A DNA stretch of 64,000 nt from Tridacna crocea (GCA_943736015.1 OX031059.1:53269159-53333158); one strand, 5' to 3'. Shown: positions 10,708 to 21,830, counted from the stretch's first letter. The notes: generated from the sequence alone by a model not told the origin. Made by a program: numbers and translations.

Positions 10708-10912
10708 TAGCGGTCAGAAGTAAATAATGCCGGTGTAATGCAGAAAAATGACCCTCCCTAAAAAAATTACACATGGGTCATTTCACTACGTAGAGGAATG
10801 ACCCGGGTCATTATTCTACCTAGAGAAATAACCCTTGGTTATTTCTCTACGTAGTGAAATGACCCATGGATCATTTTGTAGGGGATGGTCATTTTTCTGC
10901 ATTTCACCGGTG
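10708..10912. mobile_element. complex palindrome with repeated GGGTCATTTC modules
   Basis: Outer arms pair CCGGTGTAATGCAGAAAAATG with CATTTTTCTGCATTTCACCGG-type sequence. Inside are several GGGTCATT/AATGACCC modules and TACGTAGA/TCTACGTA motifs arranged symmetrically. It appears once in the window. Confidence 0.65.
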
Positions 10913-11034
10913 TTAAAATGCATTTTATTTTAAACCGTAAGCTTTTGTATCGAATTTTTATGAAGATGACAATCTGTGAGTATGAGGTTGATCCAAGAGT
11001 TAATCGCTGTAAAGTCGGTGAAAATGACCAAGTG

Positions 11035-11285
11035 TAATCTTGCGCTCTATCCTAGTGGCTCAGTGGTCAAGTGCAGGGCATGTGACCTTGAGGCCCATTA
11101 TTCGAGCCTCACCGGATCTACTTTGATTTTGGTTGGATTGTCCCTGGGCAAGACGCCTCAGAGCCCTAGCCAAGTACTGTTGAAACCCAGGAAATACATG
11201 ATATGTTACAAGCTGTCGCCGTGATATGATTGAAATAGTGTTAAAAGCGGCGTAAAACCCAATTCAATCAATGGATCAATCAGTC
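11035..11285 (+). mobile_element. tRNA-derived SINE, full length
   Basis: The A box (TGGCTCAGTGG) lies at 11056-11066 and a B-box-like TTCGAGCCTC at 11101-11110. The body ends in GCGGCGTAAAACCCAATTC followed by an AATCAATCAA-type tail. This end structure is typical of molluscan SINEs. No intact tRNA fold is claimed. Confidence 0.75.
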
Positions 11286-11408
11286 TGTCTTGAACTATAA
11301 ACATAATACAGCTACAAGTGAAACCGATACAAATGAATGAATGTATAATTTCCGTTGACAAATACACGTTCAGAATGAAGAGGAAATAAGACTATTCGTG
11401 CTTTCTGT

Positions 11409-11645
11409 TTAATTCTTTACCACACAATCCTTACTTTTGACGACCCTGAGAAAGAAGCCTTTAGAAAACATAGTCTTTAGAAAACATTGTGGGAAAGGGA
11501 GAAAATGCTGGTAACCAGCATTTTCTCCCTTTCCCACAATGTTTTCTACCATTCACAAAACAAATTATATAGTTTCAGCCACTTTTATTTTGTCGTCTGC
11601 AAATATTAGACAAATCTAAAATTGTGTCGTTTGGTAATGAGTTAA
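11409..11645 (+). mobile_element. PalA copy with mirrored substitution
   Basis: TTAA at both ends. The core reads GGGAAAGGGAGAAAATG on the left and CATTTTCTCCCTTTCCC on the right, a paired A:T to G:C change. A short TTTAGAAAACAT duplication precedes the palindrome. Confidence 0.92.
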
Positions 11646-11649
11646 GTTG

Positions 11650-12580
11650 AATTGTCGACGTCCAGTAGTATTCAAATATTGCGAAATAAGACCCTTTCTT
11701 CTATGTTGAAACGGTGTATTGTTCTCGTTTGAAGAAGTGTTTGTTTTGGTTCGAACAAAGGAAAAACAATTTAAGACTCACTATTTCTGTCCCTCGTCTG
11801 CCTGTTTATAACTAATTCATTGCCGAATGAACAATGTAGGAAGGTTGTGAAATACTTTGATATTCGATTTGATTTGATTTGAAATAAAGGAGGACTTTCA
11901 GCTATCCTTTATACCCAGAGGTCGTCATTTTAGAGAAAGGATCAGACTTCAACTGTTTTCAATCAATCAATGCTTTACCAGGACCAAGTTCAAAAGACCT
12001 GTGGGTGTCAACTTATAAGAAAAGTGACCTTAGATAGATTTAAGTTTGAGGGCAAGATAAAAACACAGAAAAGATTGAGAGTCACTATCGTGAGGCCTTG
12101 CAAGCCTTGGTCGTACTAACACAAAGTCTACAAAAAAACAACAACACCTTATTTTGTTCTTAAAACTTGACAAACCCAAGGACAACAGGATGAAATACAG
12201 GAAAATACTGTTTTCAAGTTGGCTCTACATAATGTACTACGACCCAAGTCTTCATGTCATTTCGCCTAGCATGTCCAACAAGTTTCAAATGTCGCGCTCT
12301 TGATAGCAGAACATCACATTCTTTGCGGAAGACCTCTCAGATCGCGTCACGCGCTTTCTGCGCACTTATCAAGTTCTCATTACCCCTTTGCGATCTTGCA
12401 AATTTGGACCTACGCACACCGTGGTGTCATTCGTTTTGCAAGATTTGTTGGAAGAACAGTGCAATCTTCTCCGTCCGTATCAGGTTTGGACCACGACAGC
12501 GAAGACCATATGAGGTTCATGACACGTTGGACTGCGCATGCGTCAATGTCTTTGTTCGCATGTCCTTACTGGGTCTTTAC
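11650..12580. other. gene-free stretch with a GC-richer patch
   Basis: I cannot assign a gene. About 12250-12600 is richer in GC and open in two overlapping + frames (115 and 94 codons). The minus strand reads with two stops. It may be a worn coding fossil, but I recognise no domain. Confidence 0.35.
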
Positions 12581-12584
12581 CTGA

Positions 12585-12700
12585 AGAAGGAAAGCTTTTG
12601 AAAGAAAAAAAAAAATAGTAGGAAAAGGAGAAAATGCTGGTTACCAGCATTTTCTCCTTGTCCTACAATGTTTTCTACCCTAGCAAAGACAGAAATCATC
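12585..12700 (+). mobile_element. PalA copy, ends lost, core flipped
   Basis: The core at about 12613-12676 is GTAGGAAAAGGAGAAAATGC with a GGTTACC centre, though the flanks (AGCTTTTGAAAG left, CTACCCTAGCAAAG right) have + orientation. Outer arms are eroded. Confidence 0.65.
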
Positions 12701-12943
12701 ACTTGAAAAAAAAAAGATTTGTTTGGTTGTACATACTTTTATTGAGTTGAGAAAAAAAAAATGTTTTGCAACGATTTAACATGTTTTTCAAAATTTACCC
12801 ACGTCAGGCAAGACCACAGAGATCACATTATATCTTCAACAATTTCGTTTACGTTCCTCCTACGTCGTACGATTTCGTTCCGCGGTAGGCAGAATGATGT
12901 ACCTTGGGGTTGGACAATATTATAGGCCTTAGGAATAAATAGA

Positions 12944-13172
12944 TGAACCCATTACCAGACGACAATATTTTAAACTGGTCCAAACTGAACGCATTTGCAG
13001 ACGACAAAATAATAGTGACTGAAAATTTGAAATTTGTTTTGTGAAGGGTTGGAAACATTGTGGGAAAAGGAGAAAATGCTGGTTACCAGCATTTTCTCCT
13101 TTTCCCTCAATGTTTTCAAAAGGCTTTTTTCTCAGGGGCGTCAAAAGTAAGGGTTGTGTGGTAATGGGTTAA
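12944..13172 (-). mobile_element. PalA copy, intact
   Basis: Ends TGAACCCATTACCAGACG and GTGTGGTAATGGGTTAA. The core has one mismatch (CCCTCAATG). The long arm has GCATTTGCAGACGAC. Confidence 0.9.
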
Positions 13173-13371
13173 ACATGCATTTTTTTGAAGATCCAAATGA
13201 ACTAAGTATATTTGGCCAATAACAATATGAACGCAGAAAAAAGGAAAGCGGTTGACAGGTTTATCAAAATAATACGATTCGCATCGGAACTCTTCAACCG
13301 AAAGATACCTGCGGTCATCACTGCATGGTTGGACTAATAATTTACCTCCACTTTTTCATCTTGCTACAGAG

Positions 13372-13452
13372 TTGCTTTGAAAACATTGTGACAAATAACA
13401 AATGGCGATTACTCCTTATGATCACTTTCTCCTTTTGCTACAATGTTCTGGT
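13372..13452. mobile_element. PalA remnant
   Basis: GAAAACATTGTGACAAA on the left and CTCCTTTTGCTACAATG on the right remain of a core that resembles the A3 type. Confidence 0.45.
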
Positions 13453-13619
13453 CAAGACTCATGTTTCAAACCTTATAAAACATAATCATGTGTAATGCTT
13501 AATATTATCTCTATATTTCACAGATGGTTTCAATTTTTTTCCTGCTTCAAATTTTTGAAGGGGGTAGCGAAACTGGGTAAACTGAAATCTTACCCCGTTA
13601 TTAACTAAAATGTGACATA

Positions 13620-13848
13620 ATTCACCCAATACCACACTATCCCTACTTTTGACGACCCTGAGAAAGAAGCCTTTAGAAAACATTGTGGGAAAAGGAGAAA
13701 ATGCTGGTAACCAGCATTTTCTCCTTTTCCCACAATGTTTTCTACCCTGCTGGAAACACATTTTAGTTTTTTAGTTAATGTATTTGTTGTCTCAAAGTGC
13801 TTTTAAATTTGTACCTGTCTAAAATTTTGTCGTTTGGTAAAAGTTTAA
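13620..13848 (+). mobile_element. PalA copy, intact core
   Basis: Short arm CACTATCCCTACTTTTGACG, perfect palindrome with GGTAACC centre, long arm ending GTCGTTTGGTAAAAGTTTAA. The left TTAA is mutated to TTCA. Confidence 0.88.
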
Positions 13849-13849
13849 G

Positions 13850-14105
13850 TAACCGTGGAATTTTAAAACAGCACACATGTTCGGAGCTTGAAATCGTCTG
13901 AGATACTATGAGAAAGAGACTTTTTTTTTGCTTTTACCACAATAATTTTACAGCCACCTTTCTCGGGTCATTCAAAAGTTGGAACTGTCTAGGTAAAGGA
14001 CCAACACTTAGCATACCACGTACCTAAAACATCCGTTCTCAGTTGATAAAAAATAAAGAGTAAGATATCGCTGTTTTAAGATAATATCGACCAGAATATC
14101 TCACC
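13850..14105. other. stretch without gene
   Basis: I see no gene. A short-arm-like segment (CTTTCTCGGGTCATTCAAAAG) near 13955-13990 may be a PalA relic. Confidence 0.4.
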
Positions 14106-14111
14106 AAAATA

Positions 14112-14180
14112 TCCTAGAGAGTAGATCTAAGATCTGACCGCACGTTCTGTGCAGTCTGGTCTTAGATTTACGCTTTTCGA
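14112..14180. mobile_element. PalB palindrome
   Basis: GTAGATCTAAGATCTGACCGC, loop GTTCTGT, mirror GCAGTCTGGTCTTAGATTTAC. The GATCTAAG/CTTAGAT change is mirrored. Confidence 0.7.
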
Positions 14181-14367
14181 GAGATCACAAACAGATGTCC
14201 TTTTGACATTGCAAGGGTAAGATAACGTACCATCTACGATACATCGCAGGTAATTTTGTGGTTTTGACAATTATATGTAATTGAATGTTGATGTCCGGTT
14301 ATTGCGAATAATGATCTCACGGACCTGTTATCCGTCCTTCCGTGGTTTTTGTTGTTACATTTTAAGT

Positions 14368-14579
14368 TTAACCCTTCGGCTGCCAAGCGAGACTCACTGA
14401 CTTTTTGCGGACAACGTAGATCAAGATCAGACTGCACGGAACGTGCAGTCTGATCTTGGATCTACACTGTCCGCTAAGGAGATACCATTCCTCAAAACAT
14501 ACCTTTAGAAAAAGCAAAACTTCGATTTTTATCAACGAACTAAGTTTCATTTCAGTTATTTTGCACTGATAAGGGTTAA
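14368..14579 (+). mobile_element. PalB copy, intact reference
   Basis: A 212-bp copy bounded by TTAA on both sides, with ends CCCTTCGGCTGCC and GCACTGATAAGGG. The palindrome contains GTAGATCAAGATCAGACTGC. The right part has GAAAAAGCAAAACTTCG. This defines PalB as TTAA-flanked with CCCTT ends, like PalA. Confidence 0.85.
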
Positions 14580-15095
14580 GAATAAGTATAGCCAGTTATT
14601 TAGGAGGGAGGGGGCATTATGGTAAACAACACTGGATTACCAAAAGAAATGGTCCGATGGTCCTGGCCTCTGTGAAGAATTTTCAGGAGTAGACGCAATT
14701 TGTGTGACCCAACTAACTCTACAGTTTGGCTGGTAGGAAACATAGAAAATGTTTTCGCGTGCTTCACAACTGGTAGTTCTCTCGTAGAACACCATGATTT
14801 CTATGATCTAAAATATAGCACTAATCATTTTGTCGTTTGCAAAAACTATGAATTTGGTAGAATACAAAATGATTCTGTGGTACAGTGTTAAAGCGCCTTC
14901 CACTTCCATTTATTGATAGCCAATAGAGGATCAGACAGTGCATTCTGATCCTAGATCACAATTTCCGCGTTTACTGAGACCTTCTATAGGAAAGCGCAAG
15001 TTTGAAACTGAAAGTACTATTTCTGGATGTTAATTTTAGACTGCAAATGGTCATTAGATTTCACAAGACCCTCCAATGGTTTAAAAATGAAAACA
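14580..15095. other. stretch without gene
   Basis: I see no gene. A short PalB-like relic lies at 14933-14965 (GGATCAGACAGTGC and mirror). Confidence 0.4.
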
Positions 15096-15097
15096 TA

Positions 15098-15349
15098 TGA
15101 CGCGTCACGCCAAAAAGGACCATCTGGGAACTGCTAAAAGTGTCAACCCTGGTCAGACTGCGCGAATCGACCAGGGTCGACACTTTTCGCTCAAATTATG
15201 ATATTTTCTGTATGAAAATTCGTCATTCAACCATTTTATACAATTATTTTGTAACTATATTACTTAAACTGACCTGCACTATCGTTGATCTGTTTTTGTT
15301 TTACTGATAATGGAATTCCCAGATGGTCTCTTTTTGTGTGACTGGTCAT
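15098..15349 (+). mobile_element. PalH copy 1
   Basis: Outer inverted ends pair GTCACGCCAAAAAGGACCAT with ATGGTCTCTTTTTGTGTGAC. It contains a CCCTGGTCAGACTGCGCG palindrome and GACCTGCACTATCGTTGATC. It is closely similar to 20091-20354. Confidence 0.8.
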
Positions 15350-15504
15350 AAATCATTTTAAGTATGCACTGACATGGAAAATTGTTCAAAGTAAGGGACT
15401 CTTAGCTCGTTAAACGTGTATTTATAAATACTCACACTGCAATTCAATTTAACTTTTCATCAACCGGTGAAACAAATGGGCGCCAAGAAACCTTGAAAAC
15501 ATCC

Positions 15505-15733
15505 TTAACCCATTACCACACAATCCCTACTTTTGACGCCCCTGAGAAAGAAGCCTTTTGAAAACACTGTGGGAAAAGGAGAAAATGCTGGTAACCAGCA
15601 TTTTCTCCTTTTTCCACAGTGTTTTCTACCCTTCCCAGAACGAATTTCAATCTTTCAGTCACCTTTATTTTGTCGTCTGCAAATGCTTTCATTTTGGACC
15701 AGTCTAAAATTTTGTTGTGTTGTAAAGAGTTAA
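15505..15733 (+). mobile_element. PalA copy with mirrored ACACTG/CAGTGT change
   Basis: TTAA on both sides. The core starts GAAAACACTGTGGG and ends CCACAGTGTTTTC, so the T:A to C:G change is present in both arms. Long arm GTCGTCTGCAAATGC, end GTAAAGAGTTAA. Confidence 0.92.
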
Positions 15734-15864
15734 ACGATACAGGTATTAATCGTAAGTAAGAGTTTAATACAGTGACACTCGTCAAAACGTTGTTACAAAA
15801 GATTATTTTTTTTCTATTCAAGGAAATTCTTCGTTTACCATTATATCTTTTTGTTTCCAAACGC

Positions 15865-16080
15865 ATTCTGCTGCAAGACGAACATATTATTTAACTTTGA
15901 GGCTTTTCCAAATTTTGACAATTTGAAGCCGACAACTTCGATATGGCTAGGTGACTGAATTTTTCTTTGATAAGACAGAAAACATTGTGGGAGAGGGAGA
16001 AAATGCTGGTTACCAGAAAATGCTGCTGTCAAAAAGTTTTATCTCACAATGTCGTTAAAACACAGGATAGTATGGTAAAG
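15865..16080 (-). mobile_element. PalA copy, degraded
   Basis: The long arm is weak. GAAAACATTGTGGGAGAGG and a GGTTACC centre are followed by a scrambled right arm (CAGAAAATGCTGC) and a short arm ending ATGGTAAAGG. Confidence 0.6.
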
Positions 16081-16540
16081 GCAAACAAACACCCATCGTT
16101 TGTAATTAGACTCTCCCACCATCCAGCACAGTGAGGTAAAGTTGTCATTTGAACTCTAGTGACAACTGGACTGTGACACCTGGTTTTACTCGTATTTTCG
16201 CCCAATACAAATTAACGTCCCTCTGTGTGTATAATCAGTGAACCAGACCAAGGTTTCCCAAGGTAAATGTTAAAGGGGACCAATCGAATATAAAAAAAAA
16301 TACAAGCGCATGGGAAGGTGAGAATAATGGTACATTCGAAATTAGGATTCTGTTGTGTACAAACACTTCGACTGTGTGGCTGCTTTCAGCTTTCTGAGTA
16401 CAGTCGTTTCGTTCAGAAAGGATTTACGTATACAGATAGGAGGTATGGAAATAATGGTCATAGATTTCAATTTCATTGGTATCAACACTATTGCGTGTAA
16501 TTTTATGTCCAGTATTATAACTAATTTTAGCAAAATTACT

Positions 16541-16562
16541 CATCATCATCATCATCATCATC
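16541..16562. repeat. (CAT)n microsatellite
   Basis: About seven CAT units. Confidence 0.8.
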
Positions 16563-16601
16563 GTCGGCATCGTTTTTGTAGTCGTCATCAATTGCATTAT
16601 T

Positions 16602-16705
16602 TTAATTCTATACCAAACAACAAAGTTTTAGACTTGCCAAACTGAAAGCATTTGCAGACAACAAAATTAAAGTGACTCAAAATTTGAAGTTTGTTTTTGG
16701 ATGAG
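16602..16705 (-). mobile_element. PalA solo long arm
   Basis: TTAATTCTATACCAAACAAC and a complete long arm to TTTGTTTTTGGATGAG, where homology ends before the palindrome. It looks like a half element. Confidence 0.7.
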
Positions 16706-16905
16706 TAAATAATTCAATAAACTTTATTTCTTCCACGTATGTACAACATATAGTATGGAAATACAAAAAATAAATGAATGTCATAGATATAATAATGTGA
16801 TTGGACCTTGAGAGTATAAAAAGAGAGAAAGAGTAGAAAATTTAGAGGAAGGGTAACATTTGTCTAAAAGGGAAAATCAGTAAATGCTTGTAACAGGTAC
16901 ATATC

Positions 16906-17145
16906 CTAACTCTTTACCAAACGTAACAATTTTGAACTGGTCCGAACTGAAGGCATTTGCAGATGACACAATAAATGTGAATCACAACTTGAAATCAGGC
17001 TGCACTGCATATGGCTGATCTGGAATAGAGAAAACATTGTAGGAAAGGAGAAACTGTTGGTATCCAGCATTTTCTATTTTCCTACAAGTTTTCAAAAGGC
17101 TTCTTCCTCAGGGTCATGAAATCCACGGACTGTTTGGTAAATTTT
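16906..17145 (-). mobile_element. PalA copy, diverged
   Basis: CTAACTCTTTACCAAACG start, long arm with GCATTTGCAGATGAC, core GAAAACATTGTAGG / CCTACAAGTTTTC with losses, short arm ending GTTTGGTAAA. An extra CAGGCTGCACTGC segment sits in the arm. Confidence 0.7.
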
Positions 17146-17149
17146 TCAA

Positions 17150-17355
17150 AAATGTTGTACATTGTGATAGTGTTATGACGTAGTACCTAGAAAAAGCTTT
17201 ACAACAGAAAGTCCGTTTACCATGCCAGTCTTTCATACTGATGGAAAAGAACAAGCCACAGAATGTGTTTTCCATGCATGATCAGAAAGGGCAGAAAGAA
17301 AGGTACTTTCTATAAATCAGTAAACTCATTGATTGAAGTTTTGGCCCGTTTTCAC
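17150..17355. other. stretch without gene
   Basis: I see no gene or known repeat in this short AT-rich stretch. Confidence 0.5.
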
Positions 17356-17357
17356 TA

Positions 17358-17555
17358 ACAGAGCTCGAGATACTAGTAAGTGGGAGTTGTGGTGTTCTAA
17401 AGTCATTATTTCTCTTCGAAACCCTGTGTTGTGGGTACTCATTAGAATCGTCTCGATGAGACGATTCTAATGAATACTCACAACATAGAGTATAGTGCAG
17501 AATTTCTTACATTTTCAATTTTGAAACCAAAATCTCTCTATCTAGAGCTCTGCAC
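17358..17555. mobile_element. PalC copy
   Basis: ACAGAGCTCGAGATAC left end, palindrome around TCATTAGAATCGTCTCGATG, right end CTATCTAGAGCTCTG. The right arm has extra substitutions (GAATACTCACAAC). Confidence 0.8.
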
Positions 17556-17644
17556 TAATATTCTTTACTCTACATATTTAGTCTTATTCTAAAATTATAA
17601 ACCATGTTGGCCATTCTCTGTGAAAAGAGAGTTTATTACATCTG

Positions 17645-17800
17645 CTAAGAATATCGCCCGGTGTCAGCCTGTGTAGTGATTTCGGTGGAAACTTTTTGCT
17701 ATAGGTCAATTTTCTGCATGTCAAAGGACCAGTTTTCATCATTATTTATAATGTCAAAATTGGCGTAATTTACCATTCAATCTTTATGAGTTAGTTGGTT
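17645..17800 (+). mobile_element. PalF fragment
   Basis: GTGTCAGCCTGTGTAGTG, then GGTCAATTTTCTGCATGTC and AAAGGACC match the family's post-palindrome segment. The outer part is lost. Confidence 0.55.
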
Positions 17801-17821
17801 GTAAGATATAGATATCTGTTT

Positions 17822-18312
17822 TTTTTACGGTGAAAGATCGAAAATTATTTCATCGGATGAACATCATCGGTAATATTTTCACAAGTGGCCCATCCAATAT
17901 TGAAAATATTACCGATGCTGTCAACGAGATGTATTGGATTTTGACATTTCACCAGAATTAACAACTATTCTGTTTATTTCATGTTTTTAACTTTTTCATT
18001 TGGGGAACTTAATCAAAATCCAGGACAGTTCTTTTCGGTTATTCCCCGTGGTGTATCCCTTCCGCATAGCAACGCATTATAATATTACATCAAACGCGAG
18101 AAATGTAATGCAAATTACGTCATATTTCCATCTGATTGTGAGGCACATGCATTTTACCTAGGTAACTTGTGCACGGGAACAACTGTTTCCGCTTTCTATT
18201 GAAGAGGTAGACTATAAAAAAAAAACGGTATTTTCACAGGTCACAACCATGAAATATCGAAGAATATTTCACCGATATTTTTCGATAACCTACCGGACAG
18301 CATGAAATAAAA
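17822..18312 (-). mobile_element. PalE copy, inverted, about 490 bp
   Basis: Reverse orientation to the copies at 4100 and 50351. It begins ACGGTGAAAGATCGAAAA, contains the TCACAAGTGG inverted module, CATAGCAACGCATTA and ATTACGTCATATTTCC, and ends with GATAACCTACCGGACAGC. Confidence 0.72.
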
Positions 18313-18406
18313 AAAGTATATATTTTATGGATCAAGAACTTTGTAATGACTTGCTTGGCATGCACTATCACGTGACCCCCTTTTTTCCCAGAGCATAGCC
18401 AATTTA

Positions 18407-18635
18407 TTAACACATTACCATACAATCCCTACTTTTGACGACCTTGAGAAAGAAGCCTGTAGAAAACATTGTGGGAAAAGGAGAAAATGCTGGTAACCAG
18501 CATTTTCTCCTTTTCCCGCAATGTTTTCTACCCTCAACAAAACAAATTTCAAATTTTTAGTCACTTTTATTTTGTCGTCTGCAAATGCTTTCGATTTGAA
18601 CAAGCCTGAAATATTGTCGTTCGGTAATGGGTTGA
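18407..18635 (+). mobile_element. PalA copy, nearly intact
   Basis: TTAACACATTACCATAC start, perfect GGTAACC core with one mismatch (CCCGCAATG), long arm ending CGTTCGGTAATGGGTTGA. Confidence 0.9.
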
Positions 18636-18858
18636 AGTTGGTGAGAACTTGTGTTTCTTTACAAATTGAGAAAATAATCTAAAAATTATGCTATTAATAA
18701 AAATGCGTTCATTGTAAAATAACGTGTAATGTTACAACATAAACTATGCTTAAAGTTGTAAAATTATTTTCTTTTTCATGACTTTGCCCACGCGTAGTCA
18801 ATAAAACTTTAATCGCCTAAACCAGCCTGAGAACTGAACTTTATATCAGCCTGTCGAT

Positions 18859-19063
18859 TTAGCCCTTTCCCAAACAATTCCTGCTTTTTAAGGGTCTGGA
18901 ATAGTAGCCTTTTGAAAACATTGTGGGAAAAGGAGAAAATGCTGGTAACCAGCATTTTCTCCTTTTCCCACAATGTTTTCTATCCCACTAGTAACAAATT
19001 TCAATTTTTGAGAGTGCTTTCAATTTGGACCAGTCTAAAATTTTGTCGTTTGGTAAAGGGTGA
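18859..19063 (+). mobile_element. PalA copy with long-arm deletion
   Basis: The core is perfect. The long arm goes from TTTCAATTTTTGAG to AGTGCTTTCAATTTGG, so the GTCGTCTGC part is deleted. It ends GTAAAGGGTGA. Confidence 0.88.
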
Positions 19064-19389
19064 AAAGGAATATCCGGAATTTACACTTGGAATTAGAAAA
19101 GAACTGAAAATCGAACAATTTTCTGCTTGGCCCAAATAATTTTCTCATCCTAAAGGAACCTACTCTGAAATTAGGGGGTTGGGGGCGCAAAAATGGTCAC
19201 ATTTGACATTATAACAGAGTCGTTATTATTCATATATGCAGAATATTGACAGGACGTAAAGGTGCAGCCGACATGTTCCTAAATAACGACACCATTATCT
19301 TTCTTTTTTTGTGATTATTTATGTGATCAGATAGACCCTTACCGATTTTTTTTAAAAAGATCTCAGGTGCACTTGTTGCCATTGGTATA

Positions 19390-19830
19390 AGACGCCATGA
19401 TCTGGACTCGTCTTCACCGTTGTCTGCGCATATCCTATTCTGCGAAGATTCGCCATGTCTACTATGACGCATCACCCATTCCCAGATACTTGGTAAAGTA
19501 CGTAGGACTTATATCGAAGCTAGTAGGACTTATACAGAAGCTAGTAGGACTTATACCGAAGCTAAACCCAAGCCTGTAGGGACTGTTTTAATAAACCAGT
19601 GCATAGGTTACCTGCTAGCTGATCATGACTGAGTGAATCGCACCAGGTAGCATTTTATTGAGAAAACGTTGATTTATTTTGAAGTTAAAAGTAACGGTTG
19701 TCGTTTTGAAATAATAGACCGCTTATGTGCCCAGAGATCGTTGTGTATTTGTAGAATGCCATATAGCGGGAGATAATGCGTCGTCACCAACTATGTCTCC
19801 CAAGACATTACCATTCCGACAAGTCATCTC
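19390..19830 (+). repeat. repeat unit X, copy 1
   Basis: Segments GTTGTCTGCGCAT, GACGCATCACCCATTCCC, TAACGGTTGTCG and TAGCGGGAGATAATG recur, largely inverted, at 55905-56345. A 24-bp unit with GTAGGACTTATA is repeated three times near 19500-19562. Element class is unknown. Confidence 0.6.
19500..19565 (+). repeat. short tandem repeat, about 24-bp unit x3
   Basis: GTAGGACTTATA followed by GAAGCTA is repeated three times with small changes. Confidence 0.8.
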
Positions 19831-19904
19831 AGAATAAAGTGTAAACACGTTGTTTGTTTGTAATTTAGAGATTTTACCATGTACTTTAGTCATGCTTTGT
19901 GTAA

Positions 19905-20090
19905 AGATTGATTGATTGATTAATCGATTAATAGATTGATTGATTGTATGGTGTTTAACGCCGTTTCCAACATTATTTCAGGCTACCAGTGCACATATCC
20001 ATGTGTTCCTCTAGCGTTTCTTTTACTTCGCACAATTCTCCTTCCATCTCACTGGCTGCTTTCCTACATGATCATCGTCGAAACAATGGT
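19905..20090 (-). mobile_element. SINE 3' part, interrupted by PalH
   Basis: An (ATTG)n-type tail is followed by GTGTTTAACGCCGTTTCC, the reverse complement of a SINE 3' end. The body stops where PalH copy 2 starts. Confidence 0.55.
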
Positions 20091-20354
20091 CACCACCCAT
20101 CACGCAAAAAGGGATCTTCTGGGAACTGCGAAAAATGTCAACCCTGGTCAGACTGCGCAAATTGCGCAGGCTCACCAGTGTTGACAAATTTCGCTTTAAT
20201 GACATTTTCTGTTTTAAAAGTGGTCATTGCACCTTGTTATACAATCATTTTTCAATTATCAACTTAAACTGACCTGCACTATCGTTGATCTGTTTTCATC
20301 TAACTGATACATGTACAGAATTCCCAGATGGTCTCTTTTTGCGTGATGGGTCAC
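20091..20354 (+). mobile_element. PalH copy 2
   Basis: Ends ACCCATCACGCAAAAAGGGA and GTCTCTTTTTGCGTGATGGG pair. The internal CCCTGGTCAGACTGCGCAA palindrome and GACCTGCACTATCGTTGATC match 15098-15349. Confidence 0.82.
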
Positions 20355-20627
20355 CTATCAGTTATTTAGCAGGATAAGTATCAATAGGCATTTTTCAATG
20401 CATCTGGAAGTTTTAGCACCAAGAATCGTACCTATATAGGACTATTCGTACTTCTTCAACCTCTTTATAGAATGATATTAATATCGGTTAATAAATTATG
20501 CTATGAGTAATTTATTTAGCGTATGAATTTTAATGTAAACCTGAATAATTCAATCAAATGTTTCAATTTGTCATACTCCAGTGCTTCAATGTTATTTTCT
20601 CAAACTTTCAATTTCTGCTAAGTTAGT

Positions 20628-20857
20628 TTAACTCTTTACCAAACGACGAATTTGCAGACTTGCCCAAATTCAAAGCATTTGCAGATGACAGAATAAATAT
20701 GGCTCAAAAATTGAAGTTTGGTGTGGGAAGCGTAGAAAAATATTGTGGGAAAAGGAGAAAATGCTGGTTACCAGCATTTTCTCCTTTTCCCACAATGTTT
20801 CCAAAAGGCTCCTTTCACAGGCCTGTTAAAAGTCGGGATTGTATGGTAAAGAGTTAT
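20628..20857 (-). mobile_element. PalA copy, intact core
   Basis: TTAACTCTTTACCAAACGAC start, long arm with GCATTTGCAGATGAC, perfect palindrome with GGTTACC centre, end GTATGGTAAAGAGTTAT. Confidence 0.9.
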
Positions 20858-20911
20858 TTTTTTCAGCGCCATAGTACGGATCTATATCAGTGACAGCACA
20901 GAATGTGCAGA

Positions 20912-21109
20912 TTAATCTCACATGTATATCGTCCGGTACGGTATCTCACGTGTATACCGTCCGGTACGGTATCTCACGTGTATACCGTCCGGTACGGTAT
21001 CTCACGTGTATACCGTCCGGTACGGTATCTCACGTGTATACCGTCCGGTACGGTATCTCACATGTATACGGTACGGTATCTCACATGTATACCGTCCGCT
21101 TTCTGCTAC
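20912..21109 (+). repeat. 28-bp tandem satellite
   Basis: About seven units of 28 bp, each carrying TATCTCACGTGTATACC and GTCCGGTACGG. Each unit has a CACGTG (or CACATG) E-box-like site and a CCGTCCGGTACGG near-palindrome. The 6th unit is shortened. Confidence 0.92.
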
Positions 21110-21620
21110 TTTGGCATATAGATGGGTAAAACAATACCATGTCTATTGAAAAGACTATCTCATTTGGTATAATACGATATTTTGAAAATTCCTTTTGGTG
21201 TCGCATTAGATTTCATATTACAAAGATAAGTATACATGTAAAGAAAGGAATGTGATACGTATTATGTTCTTCTTTTTTGTCTTATACTTCTCATTTGAAA
21301 GAGAAAAAGAAAAAGAAAACGCTCGTGTTTGTTCTATGTACAGTAAGATTAAACGAAGTTTTTGCATTAAATTGAAAATGAGTAGGGGGAAAAACCACCG
21401 TTGACAGCCCCCCCCCCCCCCCCACACCGGATTTATCCTTAGGCTTCTAGGCGTGACTATAGAGCCTCTTACCGACAGTGTAGATTAAGACAAGAATGCA
21501 CAAGGCGTATTGCCGTGTCGCTTACTTATAGATGAATAATATGTTAGGACCTATGTTATAATATGTTTGGGATAACTATTTGCAAGAAAATATTTATGTA
21601 TTTACTGGTACACCGCCCGG
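21110..21620. other. stretch without gene
   Basis: I see no gene. A poly-C run lies at about 21406-21423. Confidence 0.5.
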
Positions 21621-21624
21621 CTCC

Positions 21625-21830
21625 TTTACTCTTAGCTTGTCTCACTGACCTTTTACGGACAGTGTAGATCAAGATCTGACTGCACAGAACGTGCCGTCAG
21701 ATCTTTAATCTACAATATCCGTTAAGGAGATATTTGCCCTCAGAAGTAGCATTGAAAAAGCAAAATTTGGATTTTTACTGTCGATTTGAAAGTTTCTGTC
21801 GGTTTAAAAAGTTTCATTTAATTTAGTTAA
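21625..21830 (+). mobile_element. PalB copy adjoining PalA
   Basis: CTCTTAGCTTGTCTCACTG left part, palindrome with GATCTGACTGCACAG and mirror GCCGTCAGATC (a paired A to T change), right part GAAAAAGCAAAATTTGG, ending at the TTAA shared with PalA at 21827. Confidence 0.72.

Noticed and set aside
12254..12601. A 115-codon frame in a GC-richer patch
   Set aside because: No domain recognised, a second frame is open over the same DNA and there is no splice or start context; left as a possible fossil only.
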